DNA from: Orientallactaga sibirica
Lineage: Eukaryota > Chordata > Mammalia > Rodentia > Dipodidae
Length of the DNA stretch: 64,000 bases
Direction: 5' to 3'
Assembly (NCBI GenBank): GCA_036365145.1
Contig: JAEOAD010001365.1
Coordinates: forward strand, 3,803,001-3,867,000
Shown here: positions 11,845 through 23,636 of the stretch, in pieces
Numbering within the stretch: position 1 is the first letter of the stretch
Layout: each line of letters starts with the position of its first letter
Notes under the pieces: model-generated
Database searches by the model: none
Seen by the model: only the letters and a program-made list of their open reading frames with translations
Told to the model about the DNA's origin: nothing
Made by a program: the position numbers and the translations under genes

Positions 11845-12270
11845 TAGCTGATGGCATTTATGAAGACACCACCTCCTCCTCTGTGCCGTACCCGTGAGCG
11901 AGGTTGCAGAGGAAATGACAGTCATTTTCTGAAATTGAGGTGTAGTGAATTGTGTTAAGCCAATAAGACGTTAATGTTTGGGCAAATTGGGCTCACACAG
12001 CATCTGACTGCGGGCCCAATCAGGCGGCCCGTTTTACCGCCTCGTATTATTTAATGTTAGTGGTGTAACCGGCTTGTAGCCGGCTGGCACGGGGCTGGCA
12101 GCTGAATCAATTACCTGCAAACACTAATTTAGAGCATGCTCAATTGGCTGTGTAAGCAGGTCCCGGTTCACATTTGCCACAAGGAGATTAATAACTTGAT
12201 GCTTTTGACAGCCTGGGACCTTAATTGGAATTTGCTTCTCCCTTTCTCCGAGCTGTGAATGGGACATTTA
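11845..12270. promoter_or_regulatory. Candidate conserved non-coding element / enhancer
   Basis: About 420 bp of repeat-free sequence, clearly different in texture from its surroundings: many homeodomain-type TAAT cores (gctgaatcaattacctgcaa, aaacactaatttagagcatg, accttaattggaatttgctt), CCAAT-type sites (gggcccaatcaggcggcccg, gccaataagacgtt) and a CpG-containing centre. No ORF continuity or splice sites. This texture is typical of deeply conserved developmental enhancers. The target gene is unknown; PEPD itself or the neighbouring CEBPA/CEBPG locus (synteny known in mammals) are possible. Confidence 0.45.
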
Positions 12271-12982
12271 GGACCTTTCACGATAGCTGGGGGAGGACTT
12301 CGGTGAGAGTCGTTTCAAAGGTAGATTCTGAGGAGGTGATAAGATCCCTGTGGCATGTCCTCGTCCCCTAGCTGGGATTCTCCTTGTCAGACACGAGCCC
12401 TGGCTGGAGACCCTCCGCTGGGGCTGGGTTTCTCTGGGATCCTGAGACAGGCAGCAGCCCACGGTAGTAGCCTCCTGTTTTCTTTCAAGCCTGTGTTAAT
12501 GAAGAACTTGCCCAGCTGTGCTGCTTTTTTATTAAAGGTCTTATTGCTTTTTCCTGCCCTTTAGACAAATGGAGTGAATCATGATTCTGTTGTTCTGCTT
12601 GTGCAGAGTGTCTGTTGAGTCCAGATTTGAAGAATGGGGCAGGGGCACAGCCTGAAGGGCTCTGACTCCCCATCACATGACCATGCCCTCACACGCATGC
12701 ATGTACCATGCCTTCATAAACACACCACACAGACACACGCACCCCTACTCTGTTGTACACACGAATGTACTAATGACCCCCCCACACACACAGACCACCC
12801 ACTGCCCAGGTTCACCCCCACATGGATCTCCTTCTGAACTTCCAGGTGCTAGGGCATGCAGTTTACCCAGGAACCCTGGCCACACCTTTTAAAAACAGGC
12901 CAGGCTTTTTTTTCTTTCCTCTTTTAAGGATTAGACACTATATAACTCCAATAAGGATAGTCAGGATGCCAAAGCCTCTGTT

Positions 12983-13070
12983 GTGCTCTGTTCTGTGGAC
13001 AGGCCTGCAGGGAGCACGCAGGGCGTGTGATGCTGTGTTCTGTGGACAGGCCTGCAGGGAGCACGCAGGC
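12983..13070 (+). repeat. 47-bp tandem duplication
   Basis: The segment beginning ttctgtggacaggcctgcag occurs at 12991 and again at 13038, nearly identical over about 34 bases. Two copies. Confidence 0.85.
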
Positions 13071-13304
13071 TGTAGCAGATGGGTGAGGGGGGCTCCTGAG
13101 TGCACTCCTGCTCTGGACCTGCCTCCCTGCTGCTGAGTCAGATGCTGTTGGTCTGCAGGCACTGTTTCTAGCTCCCTGAAGGCCAGTTGCTTTCTCAATT
13201 TGGTGGCCATCTCCTCTCCCTTCTCTGCCCCCCTCCTCCTCTCTCTGTGTATGCAGATCAATCACAGGGCCTTGCCCATGCTGGGTCACACTGAGTCTCA
13301 TAAT

Positions 13305-13425
13305 AAGTGCTTGGATTTTGGAGACAGTCTCCAGTGTAGCCCAGCTAACCTTAAACTCATGGTCCTTCTACTTCTGCCTCCCTAAGGCTTGGGTTGCAGG
13401 CATGTGCCACCACAGCCCGCTACCA
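13305..13425 (-). mobile_element. Old B1 SINE fragment
   Basis: gtagcccagctaaccttaaa to gcaggcatgtgccaccacag, diverged B1 reverse complement. Confidence 0.6.
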
Positions 13426-13587
13426 CCACCTCTTATCTGTCCATCCCTGTAGACCTTCTGTCGTTTCTCAAGAATGGTCTCTGTAGCCACACCACTTCCT
13501 CCTGCCCAGGAGCAATCCCTGTTGGGCATGTACTCAGACCTTGTTCTGTGTATCTCCAGCCAGGATTGGGACTTCTTACAGATAATT

Positions 13588-13762
13588 AAGGAGATTTTTG
13601 TTTTTTGGTTATTTTTAGTTTTTCAAGGTAGGGTCTCATTCTAGCTCAGGCTGACCTGGACTTCACTGTGGAGTCTCAGGGTGGCCTCGAACTCACGGTG
13701 ATCCTCCTACCTCTGCCTCCTGAGTTCTGGGATTGAAGGCGTGCGCCACCACGCCCGGCTGT
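13588..13762 (-). mobile_element. B1 SINE
   Basis: T-rich start, caaggtagggtctcattcta to ggcgtgcgccaccacgcccg. Confidence 0.95.
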
Positions 13763-14757
13763 TTTTGTTGTTGTTGGTGGTGGTGACTGTCACTAAGAGG
13801 CCCCCATTCACCTCCTTTTAAGGGGTTCTGGAGATGTAGTGTCAGCCAAGGTGCATTCTGGACATGACCGGCACCCCTGAGGCTGCCTTCCGTGGACGCC
13901 TGTAAAGAGTACTGAGGCTTGGTGGGAAGCCTTTTGGGGCAGGTCTGACTGAGGCCAGGCTCCTCCTTAAGAAAGATGTAGTGGATGGCCATTCTGCGTG
14001 AGCCTGCTCACTAAGCGGAGCCTGCACATGCAGGCTGTCTGTCAAGCCCTCTGACCCCCAGCACCTCCTTGTTAGCCATTGTAGCAGGTGTTAAGAAACC
14101 CACTCCTCAGTCCTGCACTGTGGCTGGCCCACCTCCGAGCACCTGAGCCCTGCCCTTTCTATAAGCCAGGATGGCCTAGGTGCAAAGTCCCAAGTTCAGA
14201 GCAGAATCTGCCTCGTCCTGGGCCACCCATGCTGGCAGGACAGTTCCCACATGCCCACCCTGCTTTGTGGCAGGCAGGGGTTGATCACAAAGCTCTTCAA
14301 ACCGCTCTAGTGCTTTTGCCCATTTGGAAAACTAAACATAGTTACTCGGGTGACCATGGCGGTTACAACTTGCTATCAGGCCCAGTGGATGCTATACTCA
14401 TTCTGTCTCTGAGAAGATCTGAAGAATGGCACATGTAGGGCACAGATCAGAATGTCTTCTGAGCAGAATGCTGGGCAAAGAACCAGATAGAAGGCTGTAT
14501 AAATATGTAGTCCAGAGACGTAGCCCTGATTCGGACTTGGGGAGAAAGAAAGCCAGTGGAAGCTGGCACTGCTGCTGCAATGCCAGGGGACTTGTCCCTC
14601 CCAAACCACAGTAACGGGCCAGGCGCCTTTATGGATTTGTACTGTTTTGCCCCTAACTGATTCTGTTGATTTCAGATAAATGTTTATCATGAGTTTAGGG
14701 AAGTACTTTTGTCTTCCTGATTTGCTGGGAGATTTTATCAGGAAAGGATGTGGAATT

Positions 14758-14926
14758 TTTTGTTGTTGTTTTTTATTTTTTGGTTTGTCGAGGTAGGGTC
14801 TCACTCTAGCCCAGGCTGACCTGGAATTCACTATGTAGTCTCAGGCTGGCCTTGAACTCATGGTCATCCTCCTACCTCTGCCTCCTAAGTGCTGGGATTA
14901 CAGACATGTGCCCACACCCAGCAGGA
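14758..14926 (-). mobile_element. B1 SINE
   Basis: ttgtcgaggtagggtctcac to gggattacagacatgtgccc. Confidence 0.9.
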
Positions 14927-15261
14927 TGTGGAATTTTATCTGCTACTGCTTAAGCACCTCCCTTGTCCGTGTGTGTGTGTGTTGCAGTTAGTAAACCCTT
15001 TGTTTTAGAACAGCTCTAGATCACAGATCATTGCCAACAAGACAGAACAGTTGTTACCCTCGCAAGTGATGCTGACGTGCCTCTTTCTCTAATTCACTCA
15101 GGTTCCTTAGCTTTCACCCAGAATCCCATCCAGGAGACCCTAAGAAATCTAGCTGTCCTGTCTTCTTGGGCTTCTCTGAGCTGTCAAAGTTCTTGAGAGT
15201 TTTTAGTTTGGGTGACTTTGTTGTTTTAAGAGTCCTGCTTAGGCACTTTGACCAGAAGTCT

Positions 15262-15440
15262 TCAATTTTATTTTATTTTATTTTTGTTGTTGTTTTGTTT
15301 TGTTTTGTTTCTGAGGTAGAGTCTCACTGTAGCTCAGGCTGACCTGGAATTCACTATGTAGTCTCAGGGTGGCCTCGAACTCACAACAATCCTCCTTCCT
15401 CTGCCTCCCCAGTGCTGGGATTAAAGGCATGTGCCCAGTG
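15262..15440 (-). mobile_element. B1 SINE
   Basis: TTTTA and TTTTG tail repeats, then ctgaggtagagtctcactgt to ggcatgtgcccagtgaag. The bases gaagtcttcaattttatt (15257) and gaagtcttcaattttagt (15440) flank the element: a visible target-site duplication of about 15 bp. Confidence 0.95.
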
Positions 15441-17190
15441 AAGTCTTCAATTTTAGTTTCTGCTTGTTGTACTGGAGTTACTGGGAAGAGACAGATCACA
15501 GAGGTAAAGTGTCATTGTCATCACAAAATAATAAGATCATGAACTGTCCCATAACATCTCCCTGGGTGTCTGTCACCTGGCTGAGGTGGTGTCTGTCTGG
15601 TTTCTCCACTGTGGGGTGACTCTCACCCCTTTTCTTTCCCTAGTGCACACTCTGGCCAGTCACTGCGCACAGACCACTTACAGAGTGGGAGTGAGTCCTG
15701 CCTCCTTGAGGGGCACCCGCACACGTTATCGTGAGGGCACCCGCATGCGTGCGTTATTGATCTTATTATTTTTATTGATTTTTAATCTTACATACCAAAA
15801 AAACCCCACCTGATATTTCCCTCCCCTCCCCATTCCACTTTAGAACTCCAGTCTCCATCATATCCCCTCCCTTTCTCCATTAGTCTCTCTCCTAATTTGA
15901 TGACATCATCTTTCTCTTCTATTTTGAGGGTCTTGCAAAGGTATTGCTAGGCACTGCAAGATCATGGATATCGAGGCCAATTTCTGTCTGGGCAGCTGCA
16001 TAGTAAGAGGTCATATCCTTCCTTTGGCTCTTCCATTCTATCCGCCCCCTCTTCATAATGGTCCCTGAGCCACTGGAGGATGTGACAGAGGTGTTTCAGT
16101 GCTGGGCACTCCTCCATCCCTTCTTCTCAGCACTATGTTGCCTTTTGTGTCATCCCAGTGGTCATCACCATCTGAAAGAGAAGCTTCTCTAGCCAGAAGT
16201 GAGAATAGCGTTAATATGTGGACATGAACATTTAGTGTAGTGTCCCCAGGGCAGCTTGGTGGGAATAATATATACATTTAGTCAGACATGAGCAGGCTTA
16301 TACCCCCAAGGCTCATGACCTCACCTACCATAGACTTTTACTTAGGTTTTCAGTACCGGGTATGTATTCCCTCCCGTAGAGAGGGCCTTCAGTCCAATTA
16401 TGGAGCAGTTGGTTACCCCAAGAGTAGACACGCCACTATTGCACCCGTTCAGTCATTGGGCCTGTCTGGCCAAGCTTGAATATTCAGCATCCACTATTTT
16501 CACTGTTGATGGCTTCTGTCTCCCATACGCTGCGTGCAGTGCAGCTTTCCAGCTTTCAGTTGGCTGGTCTACAGGGAGAAGGTTTTCTGCTCAGCACCAG
16601 CTTGCTTTCTCAGTGTCCTTGCCTCTCAGGCATGAGATGTCTTCAGCAATAGGGTCTTACTATCTATTTCTCTAGGGAAACCAAGGGCTTTGGCAAAAGC
16701 CTTAATGTTTTGGAGGCTACCGGGACCTCCTTGGCCAACATCTCACTGGAAGGAGTTCCATCCCAGGTACTGAAAATTTTCTAGTAACAGTCTACATCTT
16801 CTAGACGTGACCTTAATCAAAAAAGTAGTTTTACATATGTCTTATTGATAATATCTTGAGTTTAGATTGTCCCTCCCCTGCCCTTTTTGTATGCATTCTC
16901 TTCCCATGGCCTCGCTTAGGCCATTTCCCTCCCTGAACTCAGATCTTCTACTTACATATGTGTATTACCATACACTTAAGTCCTTCCCTTTCTTCCCTCC
17001 CTTATAGCCTTTTACCCCCTTACTGGTTTCTGGTACCTCTTTTTGGTTCCAGTTCATACCCAAGTCTATACATTGGTAGCTAGGATCCACATATGAGAGA
17101 GAACATGTGACGTTTGGCTTTCTGAGCCTGGGTTACCTCACTAAGTATAATCCTTTCCAGATCCATCCATTTCCTGCAAATTTCATAATT

Positions 17191-20100
17191 TCATTTTTTC
17201 TTTACTGCTGAATAGAACTCCATTGTGTAAATGTACCACAACTTTATTATCCACTCATCTGTGGACGGACATCTAGGCTGCTTCCATTTCTTAGCTATTG
17301 TGAATAGAGCAGCAATAAACATGGTTTTGCAAGTATCTCTAAGGAAGTGAGAAGAGTCCTCTGGATATATGCCTAGGAGTGCTATAGCTGGATCATATGG
17401 TAAATCTATTTCTAGCTGTCTCAAGAACCTCCACACTGATTTCCACAGTGGCTGGACCAGCTTACATTCCACCAACAGTGTAGAAGTGTTCCTGTTTTTC
17501 CGCATCCACGCCAACACTTATTGTCATTTGTTTTCTTGATGGCAGCCATTCTGACAGGAGGAGTGATATGGAATCTCAAAGTGGTTTTAATTTGCATTTC
17601 CCTGATGGCTAAGGATGTAGAACATTTTTTTAGATGTTTATATGCCATCTGTATTTCATCTTCCGTGAATTCTCTATTTAGTTCCGTAGCCCATTTTTAA
17701 CTGGGTTGTTTGAATTCTTGTTATTCTGTTTTTGAGTTCTTTGTATATTCTGGATATTAATCCTCTGTCAGTTGAATAACTGGCAAAGATTTTCTCCCAT
17801 TCTGTAGGTTGTCTTTTTGCTCTATTCACAGTGTCCTTTGCTGTACAAAAGCTTTGTAATTTTATAAGGTCCCAGTGGTTGATTAGTGCTTTTATTCTCT
17901 GAGCAATTGGAGTTATATTCAGAAAGTCCTTGCCTATTCCAATATGTTGAAGAGTTTCCCCTACTTTTTCCTCTAGCATTTTCAGAGTTTCAGGTCTGAT
18001 ATTAAGGTCCCTGATCCATTTGGACTTGATTCTTGTGCAAGGAGAGAGACAAGGATCTATGTTTATCCTTTTACAAACAGATGTCCAATTTTCCCAGCAC
18101 CACTTGTTAAAGAGACTATCTTTTCTCCAATGAGTATTTTTGGCGTTTTTGTCAAAAATCAGGTAGCTGTAGCTATCTGGATTAATATTTGGGTCTTCTA
18201 TTCTGTTCCATTGATCTACCTGTCTGTCCTTGTGCCAGTACCATGCTGTTTTTGTTACTATGGCTTTGTAGTATAACTTAAAATCGGGTATGGTTATACC
18301 ACCTGCCTGATTTTTGTTATGCAAAATTGTTTTAGCTATTCGAGGTTTTTGTGTTTCCAGATGAATTTTAGTATTGTTTTTCTATTTCTGTGAAGAATGC
18401 TATTGGGATTTTAATGGGGATCGCATTAAATGTGTAGATTGCTTTTGGTAAGATTGACATTTTCACTATATTGATTCTTCAATCCAGGAGCATGGAATGT
18501 CTTTCCATTTCCTTGTGTCTTCTGCAATTTGTCGCTCGAGTTTTTATAGTTCTCATTGTAGAGATCCTTCACTTCCTTGGTTAAGTTTATTCCAAGGTAT
18601 TTTATTTTTGAGGCAATTGTGAATGGGAGAGATTCCTGATTTCATCCTCTGCATGTTTGTTGTTAGTGTATAGAAAAGCTACTGATTTCTGTGTGTTTAT
18701 TTTGTATCCTGCTACATTGCTAAAAGTGTTTATCAGCTCTAATAATTTGCTGGTAGAGTCCTTAGGATCTGTTATGTATAGAATCATATCATCTGCAAAT
18801 AATGATAATTTGACCTCTTCCTTTCCGATTTGTATCCCCTTTATGAGTGCCTCTTGCCTTATTGCTATGGCTAAGACTTCCAATACTATATTAAATAATA
18901 GTGGAGAAAGTGGACACCCTTGTCTTGTTCCTGAATTTAGAGGAAAAGCTTCAAGTTTTTCCCCATTAAGTATTATGTTGGCTGTAGGTTTGTCATAAAT
19001 AGCTTTTATTATGTTGAGATATGTACCTTCTATTCCAAGTTTCTGTAGTACTTTCACCCATGAAGGGGTGTTGGATTTTGTCAAATGCCTTTTCTGCATC
19101 TATTGAGATGACCATGTGATTTTGTCCTTCAGACCATTTATATGGTGTATTACATTTATGGATTTGCGTATGTTGAACCATCCCTGCATCTCTGGGATAA
19201 AGCCTACTTGGTCAGGGTGAATAATCTTTCTGATATATTCTTGTATTCTGTTTGCCAGTATTTTGTTGAGAATTTTTGCATCTATGTTCATGAGGGAGAT
19301 TGGTCTATAGTTTTCTTTTTTGATCTGTCTTTGTCGGTTTGGGTATCAGGGTGATGCTGGCTTCATAGAAGGATTTTGGTAGAATTCCTTCCTCTTCTAT
19401 TTTATGGAAAAGTTTGAGAAGCATTGGTGTTAGATCTTCCAGGAATGTCTGGTAAAATTCAGTAGTGAATCCATCTGGGCCTGGGCTTTTTTTAATTGGG
19501 AGACTTTTTATGACTGCTTGGATCTCTGTGGTTGTTATAGGTCTATTTAAATGGTTTATCTCATCTTGATTTAATTTTGGTAGGTCATATAAATCAAGGA
19601 AATCATCCATTTCTTTCAGGTTTTCAAACTTAGAGGCATATATATTCTTAAAGTATGTCCGTATGATTTTCTGAATTTCTTTGGTATCTGTTGTGATGTT
19701 GCCTTTTTCATCTCTAATTTTATCAATTTTTGTCTCTTCTCTCTTTCTTTTGGTCAGATTTGCTAAGGGTTTGTCAATCTTGTTAATCCTTTCAAAGAAC
19801 CAACTCTTTGTTTCATTGATTTTTTGATTGTTTTTTTGGTTTCCATTTCATTAATTTCTGCCCTAACCTTTATTATTTCTTCCCGTCTACTGATTTTTGG
19901 TTTGCCTTGTTCTTCTCTTTCCAAGGCCTTAAGGTGAAGCATTAAATTGTTTAGTTGTGAACTCTCTAGTTTCTTAATATAGGCACTTAGAGCTATAAAT
20001 TTCCCTCGTAGGACTGCCTTCATTGTGTCCCACAGGTTTTGATATGTTGTATTCTCATCATCATTTGATTCTATGAATTTCTTGATTTCCTTCTTAATTT

Positions 20101-20889
20101 CTTCAATGACCCATCGTCATTCAATAATGTACTGTTTAGTCTCCATGAATTTCTGTATGCTCTGTAGTTTTTCTTGTTGTTGATTTGCAGTTTAATCCCA
20201 TTGTGGTCAGATAGCATACAAGGGATTATTTCAATTTTCCTGTATTTGTTGAGATTTGATTTGTGTCCTATCATATGGTCTATTTTAGAGAATGACCCAT
20301 GTGCTGCTGAGAAGAATGTATATTCTGCAGTATTTGGATGGAATATTCTGTATATATCTGTTAGGTCCATTTGTTCCATGATATCATTTAATGCAGTTGT
20401 TTCTCTGTTTATTTTTGTTGGGTAGACCTGTCAAGTGATGAGAGCGGGGTATTGAAGTCACCCACTACTATTGTGTTAGGTGTTATTTCTGACCTTAAGT
20501 CCGATAGTGTTTGTTTGATGTAATTGGGGCCCCGTGTTGGGAGCATAAATGTTTAGGATTGTGATATCCTCCTGTTGGAGTGTTCCTTTAATCAGTATAA
20601 AGTGACCTGCTTTATCTCTCCTCACTAATGTTGGTTTGAAGTCTATCCTGTCAGAAATTAGAATGGCAACCCCTGCTTGTTTTCTGGGTCCATTTGCTTG
20701 ATATATCTTTTTCCAGCCTTTCACCCTAAGAATGTTTCTATCTTTTATTCGGATGTGAGTTTCCTGAAGGCAACAGATGGTAGGATCCTGCTTTTTAATC
20801 CAGTCTGCAAGTCTATGTCTTTTGATTGGGGCATTGAGGCCATTGATATTAAGAGTTATTATTGAAAGATATGTATTTGATCTGTCCAT
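17191..20889 (-). pseudogene. Broken L1 ORF2 (endonuclease-reverse transcriptase)
   Basis: Starts at ATG 20889-20887 (MDRSNTYLSIITLNINGLN). Endonuclease (APE-type) signs: LNINGLN, QETH, NIYAPN and, in another frame, SDHNGIKLQI. Reverse-transcriptase signs: [14 protein letters not shown] (about 19500), [14 protein letters not shown] and the catalytic [12 protein letters not shown] (about 18800). C-terminal cysteine region [16 protein letters not shown] (about 17480) and closing residues IYTMEFYSAVKKK at 17191. The reading frame breaks repeatedly (around 20380, 20040, 19700, 19290, 19100, 18600-18320, 17660 and 17480), so it is a dead copy. Confidence 0.85.
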
Positions 20890-21990
20890 TTTTCTTGTTT
20901 TGTAGTTCTTCCTGGTTTTCTTTTTACTCACTTGTTCTAACAGTTGAATATGATTTCTTTTTCCTATTTCCTGCTGTGTGTGTTTTGCTTTTTCTTCAGC
21001 ATGAATGATTCCTGCAAGTATTTTCTGTAGAGCTGGCTTAGTTGTCATAAATTCCTTTAGCCTGTCTTTGTTGTGGAATGTCCTTATTTCTCCATCAATT
21101 TGGATAGAAAGCTTTGCAGGATAAAGTAATCTTGGTTGACAGTTTTTATCTTTCAGAACTTGGAATACATCACTCCAGGCCCTCCTGGCTTTTAGGGTTT
21201 GTGTTGAGTAATCTGCTGTGACCCTGATGGGTTTCCCCTTAAATGTCATTTGCTTTTTCTCTCTAACTGCTTTCAGTATACTTTCTTTGGTTTGTGTATT
21301 TAGTAGTTTAATTATAACATGGCGAGAAGAGGTTCTTTCTAGGTTTTGTCTGTTTGGTGTTCTAAATGCTTCTTGTATCTGCATTGGCATTTCTTTCCCA
21401 ATTTGGGGAAAATTTTCTTCTATGATTTTATGGAAAACACCTACTAAGCCTCTGGATTGAAATTCTTCCCCTTCTGCTATACCTTGAATTCTTATGTTTG
21501 ATCTTTTCATAGTGTCCCTCATGTCTTGGAGTTCCCATTCATACCTTTCTATTAGCTTGTCTTTCTCTTTGTTGGACTGTGATAGATCTGCCACCTCGTC
21601 TTCTAGCTTGGATATTCTGTCCTCTCCTTCATCCATTCTACTAGTGAGACTTTCCACTGAGTGTTTTATTTCACTGGCTGTGTTCTTCAGGGCCAGGATT
21701 TCAGCCTAGTTTTTCTTCAGTAGTTCTATTTCCTTATTCATGTCTTCTAATGACCTTTTTATTTCATTAAACTGTTTCTCTGTAATCTCCTTCAACAGTT
21801 TGTTTTCTTCTCTAATTCCTTTGTTTTCTTAGCGGATTGCTTTCATTTCTTCTTTCATTTCTTTGAGCATAGATAACATCATTCCCTTGAAATCTTTGTC
21901 AGAATTTCATCTAAAAAGAGTCTCATTGGAGAACCCTTCTGATGGATTTGTAATTTTTGGTGGGATTGCATTGTCTTGATTCTTTGTGTT
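20890..21990 (-). pseudogene. Broken L1 ORF1 (RNA-binding ORF1p)
   Basis: An open part from about 21657 shows the end of the coiled coil (MDEGEDRISKLEDEVADL), the RRM region (KRSNIRIQGIAEGEE) and the C-terminal domain (RVTADYSTQTLKARRAWSDV). Upstream the coiled-coil part is cut by in-frame stops, e.g. TAG at about 21703 just before AEILALKNTA and another near 21830. Downstream the frame runs without a stop straight into ORF2, whereas the two ORFs are normally separate. RT-competent L1s use ORF1p as a trimeric RNA chaperone; this copy could not supply it whole. Confidence 0.8.
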
Positions 21991-22929
21991 TCTTGTATTA
22001 TAATGTAGTGACTTATGCATCCTGGATTGATTTGATGCTTAGGTTTCCTATTTATCTTCAGTGTTCTTAGGTGTTGTGATCCACCTTTATATAATTTCAG
22101 GATATGAGTTTAAGGTGTCAAGTGTAGCACTTGTACCCAAGTCCAACCTCAGAGGTACTCTAACTGTTGAGTTTGCTTGTTAAGTAAGTATTGTAGTGGA
22201 CTAGTGGAACAATTTAGAGGCAAGTTCTAAACTTCAACAAAGCAAAATACACATTCAATTAACATGAACACAGAGTATATAAGTGTGAGAATTGAGCCAA
22301 ACAGTCCTATAGGGTCAAATCCCTCAGGGCATGCGATGGTCCATGCCCTTAGTCCTGTCTGCTTGGGAATCAGACCCTGTCCTCAATAATAACTGAAGCA
22401 AAAGGTAAAGGCCCTTTAAATCTATAAGTTGTACAGATAGCAATATTCAACCCCTCATATTCAGCTTATTTGAAAATGGTAAAGCCACCCACAAATATGT
22501 AATACATACCCTGCCTTGACCTGGAAAGAGTGGTTATCACTTCCAGTGCAGGCCTTTGTTATCTTTTGGTGTGGCTTTTAAACTCACCAATGCTGGGGCC
22601 CACCTCGTTCCCTGGGCTGTGGAGTTTGGGTCAGGTATGCTGGGTCGGTGTTGGCGATGTGGATCAGATCTGCCACTAGGTGCTCGATTCTACCGACACC
22701 CTGGGGAACTGATGATTGGGGGATGGGCGAGTTCAGGAAGCCTGCAGCAGCTCACCGTGTATGTCTCTTTCAGTAGCTCCACAGATTTTTCTTTGATTTC
22801 TGGGCTCTGTGGGGAGACTGATGAGGTTGAAAAGTCCCCCTTTTTTTTTGTTTGTTGGGCGGCGTTTGCAGTGGAAGCTCAGCAGGGCTTAGCTGATCTG
22901 GGTGGCAGCTTTGAACCGAGGTTGGAGCT

Positions 22930-23520
22930 GCTGGGGTGCCCTCGGGGTGGAGGGAAGCCGCTGGGAGCCTGCGGATGTGGAGCCCGTGGATGGGAGTCGC
23001 GGCTGGGGATCCCTCGGCGTGGAGCGGGCCGCGGGAGCCAGCGGATGGGGAGTCCACGGCTGGGGATCCTCGGCGTGGGGCGGGCCGCGGGAGCCCGCGG
23101 ATGGGGAGTCTGAGGCTGGGAGCCCTCGGCGTGGAGCAGAGCCTCGGGAGCCTGCGGATGGGGAGCCCGCGGATGGGGAGTTCGCGGCTGGGAGCCCTCG
23201 GCGTGGGGCGGGCCGCGGGAGCCTGCGGATGGGGAGCCAGCGGATGGGGAGTTCGCGGCTGGGGAGCCCTCGGCGTGGGGCGGGCCGCGGGAGCCTGCGG
23301 ATGGGGAGCCAGCGGATGGGGAGTTCGCGGCTGGGAGCCCTCGGCGTGTGGGCGGGCCGCGGGAGCCTGCGGATGGGAGCCAGCGGATGGGAGTCGCGGC
23401 TGGGAGCCCTTGGCGTGGGCGGAGCCACGGGAGCCTGCGGATGGGAGTCGCGGCTGGGAGCCCTCGGTGTGGAGGCGGGCTGCGGGAGCCAGCGGATGGG
23501 AGCCAGCGGATGGGAGGCGA
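22930..23520. repeat. GC-rich tandem array in the L1 5' region, units of ~54 and ~72 bp
   Basis: The landmark ccctcggcgtg recurs near 22939, 23011, 23068, 23123, 23195, 23268, 23339, 23408 and 23461, giving spacings of 72, 57, 55, 72, 73, 71, 69 and 53. Long units contain a second copy of an 18-base module (gcggatggggagccagcg type); short units have one. CpG-rich throughout. Pro/Arg-rich (-) and Gly/Trp-rich (+) ORFs of 180-300 codons here are by-products of the repeat. Confidence 0.85.
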
Positions 23521-23636
23521 GCTGCCAGGCGCACTCTCCACAGTGGGTTTCTGGCTGTCTTCTGCTTTTCCGCTATTTCCAGGAGAAAATATTCTGCTCT
23601 CTTCCTCAGTAGAGGGTAGATTCTTTTGATTCCCTC

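Larger units (their letters stand above)
15757..23636 (-). mobile_element. Near full-length, inactivated L1 (LINE-1) element
   Basis: Order on the - strand: 5' UTR (about 23636-22000) including a GC-rich tandem array, ORF1 (about 21990-20940), ORF2 (20889-17191), then a C/T-rich (as read on +) 3' UTR to about 15757. L1 is a target-primed non-LTR retrotransposon encoding an RNA-binding ORF1p and an endonuclease/reverse-transcriptase ORF2p. Both ORFs carry stops and frameshifts, so this copy cannot move by itself. The exact 5' boundary is uncertain: either the GC array or also the adjoining 55-bp array may belong to it. It is antisense to PEPD, as expected for a tolerated intronic L1. Confidence 0.85.
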
